DNA of 29,343 nucleotides from an uncultured Acetobacter sp. (GCF_937875265.1 NZ_CALLXM010000243.1:1-29343), one strand, 5' to 3'. Positions 1 to 8,247 are shown, counted from the stretch's first letter. Numbers and translations: made by a program. Notes: generated by a model not told the origin, from the letters alone.

Positions 1-183
1 GCAAAACCCATCGTGATCGAGAGAAACGTCTGGATTGCAGCCGGCGTAACGATCATTGGCGGGGTGACGGTTGGCGAAAACTCGGTTGTAGCCGCAGGTT
101 CTGTCGTCACGAAGGACGTTCCCCGGAACTGCCTTGTAGGAGGAAATCCGGCGGGAGTCATTCGTTCTCTCGGCGATGACTGA
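1..183 (+). CDS. Hexapeptide-repeat acetyltransferase, C-terminal end (partial)
   Basis: Frame 1 is open from the window edge to a TGA at 181-183 and gives 60 residues. The sequence shows left-handed beta-helix hexapeptide repeats (VWIAAGVTI, VTVGENSVVAAGSVV) followed by the typical ending TKDVP..CLVGGNPAGVIR. That is the signature of the maltose/galactoside/NodL group of sugar O-acetyltransferases, which use acetyl-CoA to acetylate a sugar hydroxyl as trimers in the cytoplasm. The acceptor cannot be told from the C-terminus alone, and colanic-acid or serine acetyltransferases share this ending. The start lies outside the window. Confidence 0.88.
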   Translation, partial: AKPIVIERNVWIAAGVTIIGGVTVGENSVVAAGSVVTKDVPRNCLVGGNPAGVIRSLGDD

Positions 184-582
184 GGACACACCTGCACCGG
201 GTTGAGACTGCCGAGACACACTGCTTCCCATATCGATCGCTTTTCGTCCGGGCGTTCGACAGAGGATTGTTCGTTTTCCCGGTCTTAGCGGGCAGGCGAC
301 AATCGCCCTCCTTTTGGACATGAGCAGCACGACCTCTTGCGGGCGAGTTGGGCCAGAAACTAACTGTCGGCTTTTTAGAACTTAGCCTGAATAGCGAACA
401 TTTGAACCGGCTTATGCTGGATTACCTCGGGTAAGACTGTCGAAGCATGTATAGGCCGCCGCACAGTGAATATCTCTAGTGCTCTCGAGACGATTGACCA
501 CGGACGATATGTTATAATCTGCCCCGCGCTCAGCGACGAATTAAATTGTGGGCGGCTGACTGGTTGGTAGCGTACAGTTGTT
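184..582. other. Non-coding stretch, no recognised gene
   Basis: About 400 bases between the acetyltransferase stop and the convergent HEPN-motif gene. Short open frames here have no recognisable protein features. A TATAAT-like hexamer at 513-518 has a TTGACC only 13 bases upstream, too close for a normal promoter. I see no tRNA or strong terminator. The region may contain the junction between older chromosome and inserted DNA, but no direct repeat marks it. Confidence 0.4.
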
Positions 583-1311
583 TCAAACTTTCGATTGCGG
601 TTCGAATGTGTCAAGATAATCTTCCCAAGGATAGACGGATATTCTATCTACTTCAGTTGTAAGAAATGCAATGTGGCACACAATTGCAACGGCATCCTGA
701 AAGAATTCTTGGAAATTCACAGAGGCATTTGCTTCATGCGAATAATCATTTCTAATCTTCTTTATTTCCACCATTCGTCGTGCGGCGATTTCCGGCACAT
801 CGCTCGCCGAGACCCCAAAGTGTTTTCCAAAACCTTGCTGCGCCCTTTGCAACTGAACAGGGTCTCTTAGATCAGCCAATCCTCTAACATCCTCATGCCA
901 AGCTTTGTTTTGAGCAATTCCTCCAGAATTTATTATCTCGGCTACGTCATCGCCAAACACTTCTATTAGGGTAAAAACATGCGATGCAGATGCTGCCGCT
1001 AGCGGAAATGTATCTATATATGCTCCCAGTTCATGGGCCCCGACGTCGACGTCATCATGTAAAAAATCTTGCTTGTAGCGCGGCAATGACTTTTCAATTT
1101 CTGAGCGGGTCGCCAACACTCCTGTGCCCTTAATAGAGGAGTCATCCCCCTTCGCAGCAATCTCTGCTTCAAAATCCCGAAAATTCATAGCATTCTTCAG
1201 GGACAAATATTTTTGTATTTTTACCTCAGTCGCAAAGATAAGCAGGCTCTGCAGGGTTGAAATTGTTCGACTTAAAATCAGCCTCTTCTTGTCATCGTCT
1301 ACTTGAGCCAA
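583..1311 (-). CDS. HEPN-motif protein of unknown role
   Basis: The 242-residue protein starts at a TTG (no ATG nearby; GGAAT lies about 9 bases upstream). I do not recognise the full-length family. Near the C-terminus it contains KKIRNDYSHEA, with Arg187 and His192 forming the R-x4-H motif of HEPN domains, inside a helical stretch. HEPN proteins include toxin RNases and abortive-infection effectors, but the same motif occurs in non-toxic families such as MltR-like or DUF4145-like proteins. The rest is mostly helical with no membrane segment or signal peptide. It stands alone in the older element's territory, with no antitoxin-like nucleotidyltransferase beside it. A defence or toxin role is inference. 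Confidence 0.6.
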   Translation of the reverse strand: MAQVDDDKKRLILSRTISTLQSLLIFATEVKIQKYLSLKNAMNFRDFEAEIAAKGDDSSIKGTGVLATRSEIEKSLPRYKQDFLHDDVDVGAHELGAYIDTFPLAAASASHVFTLIEVFGDDVAEIINSGGIAQNKAWHEDVRGLADLRDPVQLQRAQQGFGKHFGVSASDVPEIAARRMVEIKKIRNDYSHEANASVNFQEFFQDAVAIVCHIAFLTTEVDRISVYPWEDYLDTFEPQSKV

Positions 1312-1622
1312 TTTGCAACATTCCTTCTATGATGCTTATATCTTCGCGGGTCAGCTTCAGGCAAACAATAGCCGAATTCAAGCCCCCAATAAACGGGATT
1401 GGGGCTTTGCTACTTTTTCAAGTTCTCCGACGTCTGCCTTCGGGTGGTCTCTCGCATGCTGATAATGTCCGAATTGGACGCACAGTAGCCGTTACACGCA
1501 ATTGAATGAACGGCAGGAAACGTCGGCTGGGCGCTCCAAAGCAGCCTGACCGCTCTCCCCCCATTGCCGTCAAAGAGCACTATTTTTGCAGCATCATTTC
1601 CGCCATCCCATCCAGCCGTATC
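1312..1622. other. Intergenic region with one hairpin
   Basis: No convincing gene. At 1379-1406 there is an inverted repeat (aagcccc...ggggctt, extended by aat/att with one bulged base) with a T-rich stretch about 6 bases further on the plus strand. It could be a terminator for plus-strand transcription or an attenuator ahead of the minus-strand HEPN-motif gene. I see nothing else supportable. Confidence 0.4.
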
Positions 1623-1926
1623 TTATGGCTTGCCCAGTCTGCCATCACGCGTTCCAGAAGAACCCAGAATGCCGGGCCATGATTGTGCTCCTTCAAAGCG
1701 CTTTTTGAGGTCCGTGATCTGATCCTCGGTCAGACCCAGCGTGATGCGTTCAAACCAGGCATCAATGGCGCGATCATTCACATCGAGATCGGGTTTACGT
1801 TCTTCATAAAGCAGGGGAGTGGGATTTGCCGTTCTTGACGTGGATGACCAGTGTGCATGTCTAGGGATTTGCATGCAGTTCAGTGCAGAGACGTATGGCG
1901 AAGGCTTCCAGTTCCCGATCAGTCAT
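1623..1926 (-). pseudogene. Small gene broken by a frameshift, family unknown
   Basis: Two overlapping minus-strand frames look like halves of one protein. The first starts at an ATG at 1926 and reads MTDRELEAFAIRLCTELHANP before a TAG at 1861-1863. The second (1623-1874, shifted by one) reads through LDVNDRAIDAWFERITLGL and LTEDQITDLKKRFEGAQ. Both have ordinary charged, helical protein composition, unlike a random shadow frame. It lies 51 bases downstream of the relaxase gene on the same strand, so was probably its operon partner. The function is not recognised; a faint likeness to the C-terminal helical part of restriction or helicase subunits is too weak to name. Confidence 0.4.
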
Positions 1927-1977
1927 GAGGAGTTCGGGACTGAAGGCAATGTGACGGAGGTCATTTTGTGCATGCCA

Positions 1978-3345
1978 TTACGGATTTTGTGGTCCCGTTT
2001 GACCAGTATTGCGCGCATTTGTTTCGTTTTCCTGCTTTATCGCTTTCTTCAAGGTTTTGGTGGCGGCATCATCCCACACAAATATTGGGACATCAGTGGA
2101 AACCCCAGCGACTGGGACATGCTTCTTTGCGGCTTCCAAAGCTTTGTCTCCGATCTTCTGCTCTTCCAGAATTTCCCGGATGACGGCTGCTAATGGCACA
2201 GGAAGCAGCGGGATAGCTTCTGACAGTAAGACATCCATTGCGGAGGCAGTGTATTGTGAGGCCAGTAGGTTACTATTGAGAGTAGCGATTTGTGTCTTTC
2301 GACCGTTTAAGTCAGCTTTCAACCCCAAAATGGTGGTTTTCTGCGCTTTGTTCTCTGCCACGATGGGCGCGTAATATTTACGAAGACGGTTGTATTCAGC
2401 CTCTTTGCCTGCTTTGGTTGCCGCATCGATGTCCATATGTTTGGCCTGAGCTGTAAAGCCCCAAAAGGACGCCTTGAACGCCTTGATTTCGCGGTTTTGC
2501 CTTTCAGCAATCGGCGTCTGTATCGCTAATTGGCGTTTTGTCCCCTCAAGTTTGCATTTTACCTTCTCAAGTTCCTTGCTGGCTTTATAATCTTCAACCG
2601 ATTTCCAGTCTTTGCCGTGCGTATGTTTTTCCTCTCCACGCTGGACACCCCTGATTTTGGCTACGTCACGTAGGTATTCATAAAAATCGGTCTGTAGCGC
2701 TTTGCCCCGCCAGAACAGGGAGGTGGCAGGAATCATGATCTGCTTACCGTCCTTGTCTTGTGCAGGGGTAACGGTTTTTCTGCCCTTGGCATCTTTCCTG
2801 ACGTCGAGCTTGGGAACCTGAGCGTAACGCTCCAGCGCTTTTTCCTTGTCGAATTTCGTGAGGGAAATCCAGCGCTCGGCACCCTTGCTCTTGGTATGTT
2901 TCACATAGCGGGGGGCATAGAACACATCGACATTGTGCCTTCCCTCTTCGTCCCGATCGAGCCGCGCCCAGAAGACCGCATCGCCTCCATTTCGTTCATT
3001 GATGAAGCGCACGGCATGGGTGAGCATGAGCTGCTCTGTCTTGGCAATCTGCTCGGGCGTTCCATTCAGTGGAATCAGTTGCGATGGAAAATGCACCATC
3101 GCGTGGAGTGCGAGCTTGTCCGCCGCTGCTTTATTTCTGCGGCATCCTGCTGACCATTCATCATAGGCAGACACCATGTCCGGTGCAGATGATCCCGCAG
3201 GTTTGTAAATGAGTGGGGGCGCGTTATTGATTGTGCGCAACCGTCCCTTGAAATCCTGCCTGAGTTCGTGCTTGAGTTGGCAGGCAAGTCCATTACGATT
3301 GAGCACGGCGTTGCGGACAGACCCGGCGACCAGATGTTTGACCAT
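1978..3345 (-). CDS. Mob/Pre-like (MobV-type) relaxase
   Basis: The 455-residue protein starts at an ATG with AAGGAG upstream. The N-terminal 200 residues resemble plasmid mobilisation/recombination (Mob/Pre) relaxases, which nick one strand at oriT and pilot it to a recipient. The central motif FWARLDRDEEGRHNVDVF occupies the place of the family's metal-binding HLDE..PHMH segment, but only one histidine of the usual cluster remains. Residues from about 255 to 360 are charged, coiled-coil-like helix, as is usual in the C-terminal half of these proteins, and a short hydrophobic stretch (LLPVPLAAVI) follows. It belongs to the older element together with the broken integrase upstream. The family call is fairly confident; whether it is active is doubtful because of the divergent histidine motif. 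Confidence 0.7.
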   Translation of the reverse strand: MVKHLVAGSVRNAVLNRNGLACQLKHELRQDFKGRLRTINNAPPLIYKPAGSSAPDMVSAYDEWSAGCRRNKAAADKLALHAMVHFPSQLIPLNGTPEQIAKTEQLMLTHAVRFINERNGGDAVFWARLDRDEEGRHNVDVFYAPRYVKHTKSKGAERWISLTKFDKEKALERYAQVPKLDVRKDAKGRKTVTPAQDKDGKQIMIPATSLFWRGKALQTDFYEYLRDVAKIRGVQRGEEKHTHGKDWKSVEDYKASKELEKVKCKLEGTKRQLAIQTPIAERQNREIKAFKASFWGFTAQAKHMDIDAATKAGKEAEYNRLRKYYAPIVAENKAQKTTILGLKADLNGRKTQIATLNSNLLASQYTASAMDVLLSEAIPLLPVPLAAVIREILEEQKIGDKALEAAKKHVPVAGVSTDVPIFVWDDAATKTLKKAIKQENETNARNTGQTGPQNP

Positions 3346-3376
3346 GACGCGGTTGCTCCTTAAAAAAACTGTGCCC

Positions 3377-3434
3377 GCGGGTGACCCCTTAAAAAGGGAT
3401 CACCCGCTAACCCTTTTTGTCTGACGACAAAAAG
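3377..3434. other. Two adjacent hairpins upstream of the relaxase; oriT candidate
   Basis: The first inverted repeat spans 3377-3407, with arms gcgggtga/tcacccgc perfect over 8 bases and extended to 14 with one mismatch around a 3-base loop. The second spans 3413-3434, with 9-base perfect arms (ctttttgtc/gacaaaaag) around a 4-base loop. Both lie just upstream of the Mob-like relaxase start at 3345, the usual place for the origin of transfer in this family. On the minus strand the first hairpin is also followed a few bases later by a T-run, so it could instead be the integrase terminator or an attenuator. Confidence 0.5.
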
Positions 3435-3535
3435 AGCGGGGCCTACGGCGTTATAGCGAATGCGGATGCAAATCCTGCGTCAGGGTCATGCTTTATTGGG
3501 TGTCGTCGTTTTTCTGTCGTTCTGGTGTGGACTGT

Positions 3536-5103
3536 TCAGTAGGTCAGGGCTTCGACTACGCGTTGCAGGTTTCGCACCTCAATGCCTGACATATAATTTG
3601 TCGTACCCTGTGAGCGGTGTGTTGCTTCATGACCCAGGAGCGCATCAATCCAGAGTTCACGGATATCGTTCTCCTGATTGCGTAGCTTGGTCGAGACCAG
3701 ATGGCGGAAGGAGTGGAATGTCACCTCTTCTGGAATCTCCAGTCCGCGTTTGAATTTGGAAAATGCCTGTGCGAAGTCGTTGCCGCGAATGCCATTCCGG
3801 GCAATCGTCAACTCATCAAAGAAGTAGAGACCGGAGTTCTTGAAGTCCATGATCCCGGCTTCGAGCAGCGTGCTATGTATCGGGACAATGCGTGTGCCTG
3901 CGGCGGTCTTGGGTGACCAGTCGCGTTGTTTGCCGTTCACGACCTCGGTGTATGGCTGGATGTGAAAGCATAGCACACCGTCGATAACCTTGACGTCCTT
4001 GTTGCGCAGGTTGCAGATTTCACCCAGGCGCATCCCTGTATACAGTGCAGTCTGGATAATCCCCTTGTATGTGCGCTCGGAGAGGGCCTTGCGTGTCCAC
4101 GGAGCGCGCAACAGCAAGGCCAGCTCGTCATCAGACCATGCGCGGCGTTCTATCTTCTTTGTAATGTCGAACTTCCATGCAGCCCAAGGGTTACGTGGGG
4201 CGATCTCGCGTTGGACAAGATGCGTCCAGATGGAGGACAGGCGCGAAAAGTGGTTCTTCACGGTCTTGCCAGATACGGTATCCAGTTCAAGCTCAGCGGC
4301 TTGTTCGACTGCGTCTCTGATGGGGAGGGGCTTGTGGTTCTTGCCGTGCAATGTTGGCAGCCCAAAAAGCAGGTCACGAAATTCGCCTGCAATCTGCCCG
4401 TCGATCTGATCCACTGGAAGGTCACCGAACGCTTCAATGAAAAGCTGAACTGTCTTGCCTGTATCTCTGATCGTGCCAGCACTCTTGGCTTTGTCTTCAT
4501 AGACAAAGCGTTCAGCCATCTGTGACAGCTTTGGCGCTTTGGGCTTTTTCTTTTCTGGCGCGGCAAGTGCAAGGTTGGCTGTTTTGGTGGCGCAGGTGAC
4601 GACAAGCTGATTGAGATTATCAATCTGATCGCGCAACCCCTTCTTGTCTGCGGCTGTAACGGCGTCCTGCTTGTCAAGCTTGTGGCGGAGTTCCTGTATG
4701 CCTGCGACAATTGCCTGCATGGGGGGGTAATGTCGTTCAGAAACTGGGTCTGACGGGTGACAAGTTCCATCTGTTCGAACAGCAAGCGGGCGCGTTCGGC
4801 ATTGCGCACAGCCTCGTTGCGTTGCTTGTCGACCTGACGCAGCGCCTCATATTCCGCGATGATCTTCTCATACAGAGCGATCAGGTCGTCCTTGCTGGGG
4901 TTCTTCATCCTGCCTGCCTGAAAAAGCTGTCCTGTTCGGGCATACAGCAGGGCTGCACGCTCACGGGCAACAAGTTTATCAGACGTATGCAGAGCGAGAG
5001 AAATTTCACGCTTACCCAGGATGGGCTGGAGGCAAGCAGGCATCCCGCGTCGGAAGTGATATCTGGTCTGCCCGTCGCGGCGCGAGGGTATGCTTCTGAG
5101 CAT
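3536..5103 (-). pseudogene. Tyrosine integrase of the older element, frameshifted
   Basis: Site-specific tyrosine recombinase of the same family as the integrase at 23640-25238. Both share a YHFRR N-terminal motif, a K[TS]VKNHF core-binding motif, YTGMRL with the first catalytic Arg, HSFRH.VSTKLRN (HxxR), LGHE and a final catalytic Tyr (NYMSG here). The N-terminal part reads from an ATG at 5103 (an in-frame TTG lies further upstream) to about 4728. The catalytic part continues in another frame from 4720 to 3536. The break lies at a run of seven C on the coding strand (4721-4727); one extra C would restore a single protein of about 520 residues. Its start lies 66 bases from the tRNA-end repeat at 5170, matching the layout of the other integrase. 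The frameshift may be real decay, slippage-based variation or a base-calling error. Confidence 0.85.
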
Positions 5104-5108
5104 GTAAA

Positions 5109-5145
5109 CTTTCCCAAATTGGGAAAGCGAGGTCAAAATTCCCAA
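5109..5145. promoter_or_regulatory. Palindrome and half-site upstream of the older integrase
   Basis: A perfect 9-base palindrome with a one-base centre (ctttcccaa a ttgggaaag) covers 5109-5127, directly over the probable ribosome-binding site of the integrase start at 5103. A further half-site ttcccaa lies at 5139-5145, and the att core begins at 5170. Such clustered repeats between an integrase start and its core site are typical of arm-type integrase, excisionase or repressor binding sites. Which of these applies cannot be told from sequence. Confidence 0.5.
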
Positions 5146-5169
5146 AACTCAATGAAACCAATGAGTTAT

Positions 5170-5192
5170 TGGTGCGAACTGCGGGACTCGAA
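5170..5192. repeat. attL: 23-bp copy of the tRNA-Leu 3' end
   Basis: These 23 bases are identical to 25334-25356, the CCA end, acceptor arm and part of the T arm of the tRNA-Leu(UAA) gene. After 5192 the two sequences diverge completely, so this is a core-site copy and not a second tRNA. The copies stand in the same orientation 20.16 kb apart and bracket a full set of mobilisation genes, as expected for direct repeats made by integration into a tRNA 3' end. Confidence 0.93.
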
Positions 5193-5263
5193 AGTCAAGA
5201 ATCCCGCAGTCTACTAAATAACATACTGATATTAAAGACTTTTATAATCCTGAGGTGAAGGAA

Positions 5264-5273
5264 ATTGTAGAAG
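5264..5273 (+). promoter_or_regulatory. Putative integrase arm-type site, left end
   Basis: The 10-mer attgtagaag lies 72 bases inside the left core repeat. The same 10-mer occurs twice, in the same orientation, 60-82 bases inside the right core repeat (25252-25261 and 25265-25274). In the excised circle this gives two arm sites on one side of the core and one on the other, the usual attP plan for tyrosine integrases. Confidence 0.55.
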
Positions 5274-5301
5274 ACCTTCGTAGAAAATCAAGACCTTTCT
5301 G

Positions 5302-5928
5302 TCAGGAGGCTTCCTGCTTGAGGGTTTCAAAAATACTGCTCTGGCGTGTGAACTGGTTTTGCTGTTGCATAGCCTGAACACGTCTGACCAATGTGGCTAA
5401 AGATACACCCGCAATGGAAGACGCATGTCTGTAGCTTTTCCCTGATGCTAAAAGGTCCAGAGCATGTTGCACCTTTGCAGAACTGGCTTTGGGCCTTCCT
5501 ATGGGACGACCTGTTTTCGTTCCGTATTTCTGAGCATGGTCTATGCCACTTCTAATGCGCTCATTAATGGTCTCACGTTCATTCTGGGCAATGACAGACA
5601 TCAGCAGATAACTGACACGGCTTGACCTGTCTGACGTATCCACACCCTCTGTCAGACTTCTGACTGTTATTCCTTTCTGGTCGAACTCTTCCAAAAGCCT
5701 TGCCAGATGGGCTGTTCGTCTTCCAAGCCTGTCCACCTTCCAGACTGTCAGAACATCCCCCTTGTTCAACAGGTTCAGCAAACTGTTTAACTGTGGCCTG
5801 TCTTCTGTTGCACCGGAAATGACATCCATAAAAATTCTTTCTTTTGGAATCCCGGCTTCCAGTAATCGACTGACCTGCATATCAGTCGACTGGTCTCTGG
5901 TGCTGACACGTGCGTAACCATAAATCAT
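5302..5928 (-). CDS. Serine recombinase (resolvase/invertase family)
   Basis: The 208-residue protein has the classical small serine recombinase layout. The N-terminal catalytic domain carries YARVST with the nucleophile Ser9, and KVDRLGR and ERETINERI follow the family pattern. A linker (GRPIGRPKA) leads to a C-terminal helix-turn-helix (KSYRHASSIAGVSLATLVRRV). These enzymes cut and rejoin DNA at paired short sites to resolve or invert segments. It starts at an ATG with a strong GGAGG and overlaps the stop of the preceding 181-aa gene by ATGA, so the two are translationally coupled. Its targets are not evident; inverted ttgaatac copies upstream of the operon are one possibility. It could resolve element multimers or work alongside the integrase. 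Confidence 0.92.
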   Translation of the reverse strand: MIYGYARVSTRDQSTDMQVSRLLEAGIPKERIFMDVISGATEDRPQLNSLLNLLNKGDVLTVWKVDRLGRRTAHLARLLEEFDQKGITVRSLTEGVDTSDRSSRVSYLLMSVIAQNERETINERIRSGIDHAQKYGTKTGRPIGRPKASSAKVQHALDLLASGKSYRHASSIAGVSLATLVRRVQAMQQQNQFTRQSSIFETLKQEAS

Positions 5929-6470
5929 TGCACACCTCCAAAGACGTGCAGGGCTGTCACTCTGTCCGCAAGGAAATAGCGGGCCAGATAATCTCCCAAT
6001 GCATAATCATCAGGAAAGTAGCTCTTCAGGACAGAAGCACAGCTACAATCAAGGTCACGATTGAAATAGGACAGGCGATTTTTGCCATCCCCCTTTATGA
6101 TTTCAATATCCCTTAAAACACCTTCCAGAAAAGCCACTATGAAAACGGATAACTGGTCTTTTCCATACTTTTTAGCAATCTGAGGAGCGAGCACGTCCAG
6201 AATATTCTGGATGGTATCAGAATGATATAAATCCAATAATTTATAGGCTTGGTCTTCTATCGTGCCTTCAAGCTTGTTGCTTTTGGGATATACCGGGAAT
6301 TCACGCAATGCGGAAATATAGGCTTCCTGCATTGTCTTTGTAATTTTAGATGATTGCAGGAATTTTCTGTAGTCTTTCACATATCCTGGTGCGATGTCAT
6401 CGAACCCCTCAACAGGTGAAAAAATATGATGGACGGTCAGGTTTTTCGTGCGAAATGTAATTTCACTCAT
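5925..6470 (-). CDS. Unknown 181-aa protein coupled to the serine recombinase
   Basis: I do not recognise this family. The protein starts at an ATG with GGAGA upstream and ends in an ATGA overlap with the recombinase start, which implies a stoichiometric link or common regulation. It is soluble and mainly helical, with no signal peptide, membrane segment or obvious DNA-binding motif. A DLDCSCASV cysteine pair sits near residue 140. Composition is more AT-rich than the recombinase. It may be a recombination accessory factor, but that rests only on gene order. Confidence 0.75.
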   Translation of the reverse strand: MSEITFRTKNLTVHHIFSPVEGFDDIAPGYVKDYRKFLQSSKITKTMQEAYISALREFPVYPKSNKLEGTIEDQAYKLLDLYHSDTIQNILDVLAPQIAKKYGKDQLSVFIVAFLEGVLRDIEIIKGDGKNRLSYFNRDLDCSCASVLKSYFPDDYALGDYLARYFLADRVTALHVFGGVQ

Positions 6471-6835
6471 AAAATGTCTCCTTAAATTGTTAATCAGGGA
6501 TTATTTTCTAAAATACTTTTGAATATACAATATTGAATACGATTTTCCCTTTGTATTTACATAATAAGGTATATGTATTCAAAAAGTCAAGTTTTTGAAA
6601 CAGTCTATATTTAAGTATTTTTGCCATTACCTAAAATGGACTTCTGAAAGAAAATTTTTCTGTCCCGGCTCTCAGCGCATGGTTTCTGTGGTATAATTCT
6701 TCCCATGATGAACCGGCGAATATTCTTCCAGATTATTCCCTGACAGCTTTGGCTGTCTGTTCCTCATCCTTCCTTATTAACTGTTCTGTTTTTCATTCTG
6801 ACAGGACAGGTGCGTTCAATTTCTGGAGGTAGACT
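6471..6835. promoter_or_regulatory. Divergent promoter region with TTGAATA repeats
   Basis: This AT-rich intergenic region lies between the recombinase operon (minus) and the AAA+ ATPase (plus). It contains ttgaatatac at 6519-6528, ttgaatac at 6533-6540 and the inverse gtattcaa at 6575-6582. These repeats could be an operator or crossover subsites for the serine recombinase. Around 6745-6765 there is a short gacagc/gctgtc hairpin. No further gene is visible before the small leader frame at 6836. Confidence 0.4.
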
Positions 6836-6955
6836 ATGACCATACGACCGTCACTCTGCATTTCTTCCCTTCTCAAACAACAGGAACAGGCAGATGACCC
6901 AAAGCAATACTCCCGATACACAGACAGACTCTCTTTCTTCCGAAGCGTTTCTTGA
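6836..6955 (+). CDS. Possible 39-aa leader ORF overlapping the ATPase start
   Basis: An ATG at 6836 follows a textbook ribosome-binding site (tctggaggtagact) and opens a 39-codon frame (MTIRPSLCISSLLKQQ...) that ends at TGA 6953-6955. It overlaps the first 20 codons of the ATPase in another frame. The ATPase start at 6894 has a weaker site, so translation of this leader may feed ribosomes to it. The peptide has no recognisable features. It might also be the relic of an upstream N-terminus. Confidence 0.4.
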   Translation: MTIRPSLCISSLLKQQEQADDPKQYSRYTDRLSFFRSVS

Positions 6956-7892
6956 AGAACTCCTGGGCATTGTCCCGGATAAGGAAAACCCTGTTGGTGA
7001 GGAACGGTCTGGCTTTACCAGCCTGAAGGTTCTTCCCGAAGACCATAGTTTTCCTGAACATTCTCCCTCAAGACGGACTGACCGTTTTGCCAGCGTCAGA
7101 AGGCTGGAAAACCCTGTCAAACTCCATACCCCACGCAACTTTTCCACCCTGAAGGCAAGGGTCATGGAAGCGTGCCCACATGCTCCACAGGCTGTCGAGG
7201 TGCTGGCTTCCAGCGATGAGGAATGGGCTGAATGGGGAAAGGTAGTTCCCATGCGTCCCGTGCTTCTGTTTGGGCCTCCGGGGTGTGGCAAGTCCACAGT
7301 GGCAAGGCTTTACCATGAAATGGCTGGCTACCCTGTCAAAACCATCAATGTATCCGGCATGACAGATGCCCTGTCCCTGATGGGGGTGCATCAGAGTTTT
7401 GGGGAAGCCAAGCCTTCTCTGGTCACGGAATGGATGGCAGGCACGGAACTGGCTAATCCCTGCATCATCCTGGATGAAATCGACAAAGCCCCAAGGGGTG
7501 GACAGCATGGGAATGTGCAGGATGTCATGCTTCAGTTCCTTGAAGGGATGGAAGCCGGGTCATTCAATGACGTGTATCTGAACCTGCCAGTCAATGCGGG
7601 TTATGTGCGTTGGGTGCTGACAGCCAATGACCTTGCACAGGTGTCAGAACCTCTTCGTTCCAGATGTCGGATTGTGCATGTTGAACAGCCACAGGGTCAG
7701 GATGTCATCCTTCTGGCACGTAGGATTATGGCTGAAATTGCGAGGGAACGTGACCTGCTCCCGCAATGGTTCATCCTGAGCCAGGAAGAAGAGGAACTGG
7801 TGCAACGCTACTGCACCAAAGACCTGCGTTCCATGCGTCAGTATGTTGAAGTCATTATGAAAGACCAGATGACTCACTGGAAGGTAGCCTGA
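6894..7892 (+). CDS. Lon-like AAA+ ATPase without protease domain
   Basis: The 332-residue protein has a disordered N-terminus of about 80 residues, then a AAA+ module. Walker A is GPPGCGKS (127-134), Walker B IILDEID (191-197), and the sensor-1 segment WVLTAND is followed by LRSRCRIV with the arginine-finger position. The stretch after Walker B (FLEGMEAGSFNDVYLNL...) follows the pattern of Lon protease ATPase domains, but the C-terminus ends without the Ser-Lys protease domain. It is therefore probably a remodelling or unfolding ATPase. It stands alone between the recombinase operon and the pilin genes. Its substrate is unknown; element replication, transfer or pilin handling are possibilities that the sequence does not decide. 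Confidence 0.85.
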   Translation: MTQSNTPDTQTDSLSSEAFLEELLGIVPDKENPVGEERSGFTSLKVLPEDHSFPEHSPSRRTDRFASVRRLENPVKLHTPRNFSTLKARVMEACPHAPQAVEVLASSDEEWAEWGKVVPMRPVLLFGPPGCGKSTVARLYHEMAGYPVKTINVSGMTDALSLMGVHQSFGEAKPSLVTEWMAGTELANPCIILDEIDKAPRGGQHGNVQDVMLQFLEGMEAGSFNDVYLNLPVNAGYVRWVLTANDLAQVSEPLRSRCRIVHVEQPQGQDVILLARRIMAEIARERDLLPQWFILSQEEEELVQRYCTKDLRSMRQYVEVIMKDQMTHWKVA

Positions 7893-8045
7893 TAGCAGGT
7901 GATGGAATGCCACTTTATCCGGGTGGCGTTCCTGCATGGAAAACCCCTAGCTTCTCATCCGAGAAAGAAAGCAAAACCCGCAGATAGTCCGGATTAGTCT
8001 TGATGACTTATGAGGTTGCCAAAAAACGTAAGTAGGCAATAAAAA

Positions 8046-8079
8046 ACCACCAGACCGTTTTAGGAGGGGGTCTGATGGT
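8046..8079 (-). terminator. Terminator-like hairpin on the minus strand
   Basis: Arms 8046-8056 and 8069-8079 pair over 11 positions with one mismatch. On the minus strand the stem is followed by a T-run (plus-strand A-run 8041-8046). It could stop minus-strand transcription running on from the relaxase operon into the ATPase gene. Confidence 0.5.
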
Positions 8080-8148
8080 CACATGTCGCTACAACATAAA
8101 ATTATTATTTAACAATAAAATGATAATGTCAAGAAAATAATTTAAAAA

Positions 8149-8190
8149 AGTTCGATTTTCTTGCATATTAGCAAATACATTTATTATTAT
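8149..8190 (+). promoter_or_regulatory. Promoter of the first pilin gene
   Basis: The element agttcgat (8149-8156) is followed after 4 bases by TTGCAT (8161-8166) and, 18 bases on, TATTAT (8185-8190). The second pilin gene has the same agttcgat at the same 4-base distance from its own -35-like TTGAAG, which supports both calls and suggests a shared activator or UP element. Confidence 0.5.
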
Positions 8191-8247
8191 ATATTTAAGG
8201 CATCATAATAATATGGTGTCCAATATTAATATTTGGAGGATTTTCAT

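Larger units (their letters stand above)
7893..8247. other. Intergenic region: two hairpins, then pilin promoter
   Basis: Just after the ATPase stop, 7904-7932 forms a 10-base stem (ggaatgccac/gtggcgttcc, one G-T pair, 9-base loop). A second hairpin at 8046-8079 (11-base stem, one mismatch) has an A-run on its left, so it reads as a minus-strand terminator. The remainder is AT-rich and holds the promoter of the first pilin gene. No gene is seen. Confidence 0.45.

Noticed and set aside
494..518. TTGACC and TATAAT hexamers as a promoter
   Set aside because: The spacer is only 13 bases and no gene follows on the plus strand.
5170..5230. A second tRNA gene at the left repeat
   Set aside because: Only the 3' 23 bases match the tRNA; anticodon arm and 5' acceptor strand are absent, so it is an attachment-site copy.
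7904..8079. Repeated hairpins after the ATPase gene as a CRISPR or repeat array
   Set aside because: The two hairpins have unrelated sequences and there is no regular repeat-spacer pattern here or anywhere in the window.
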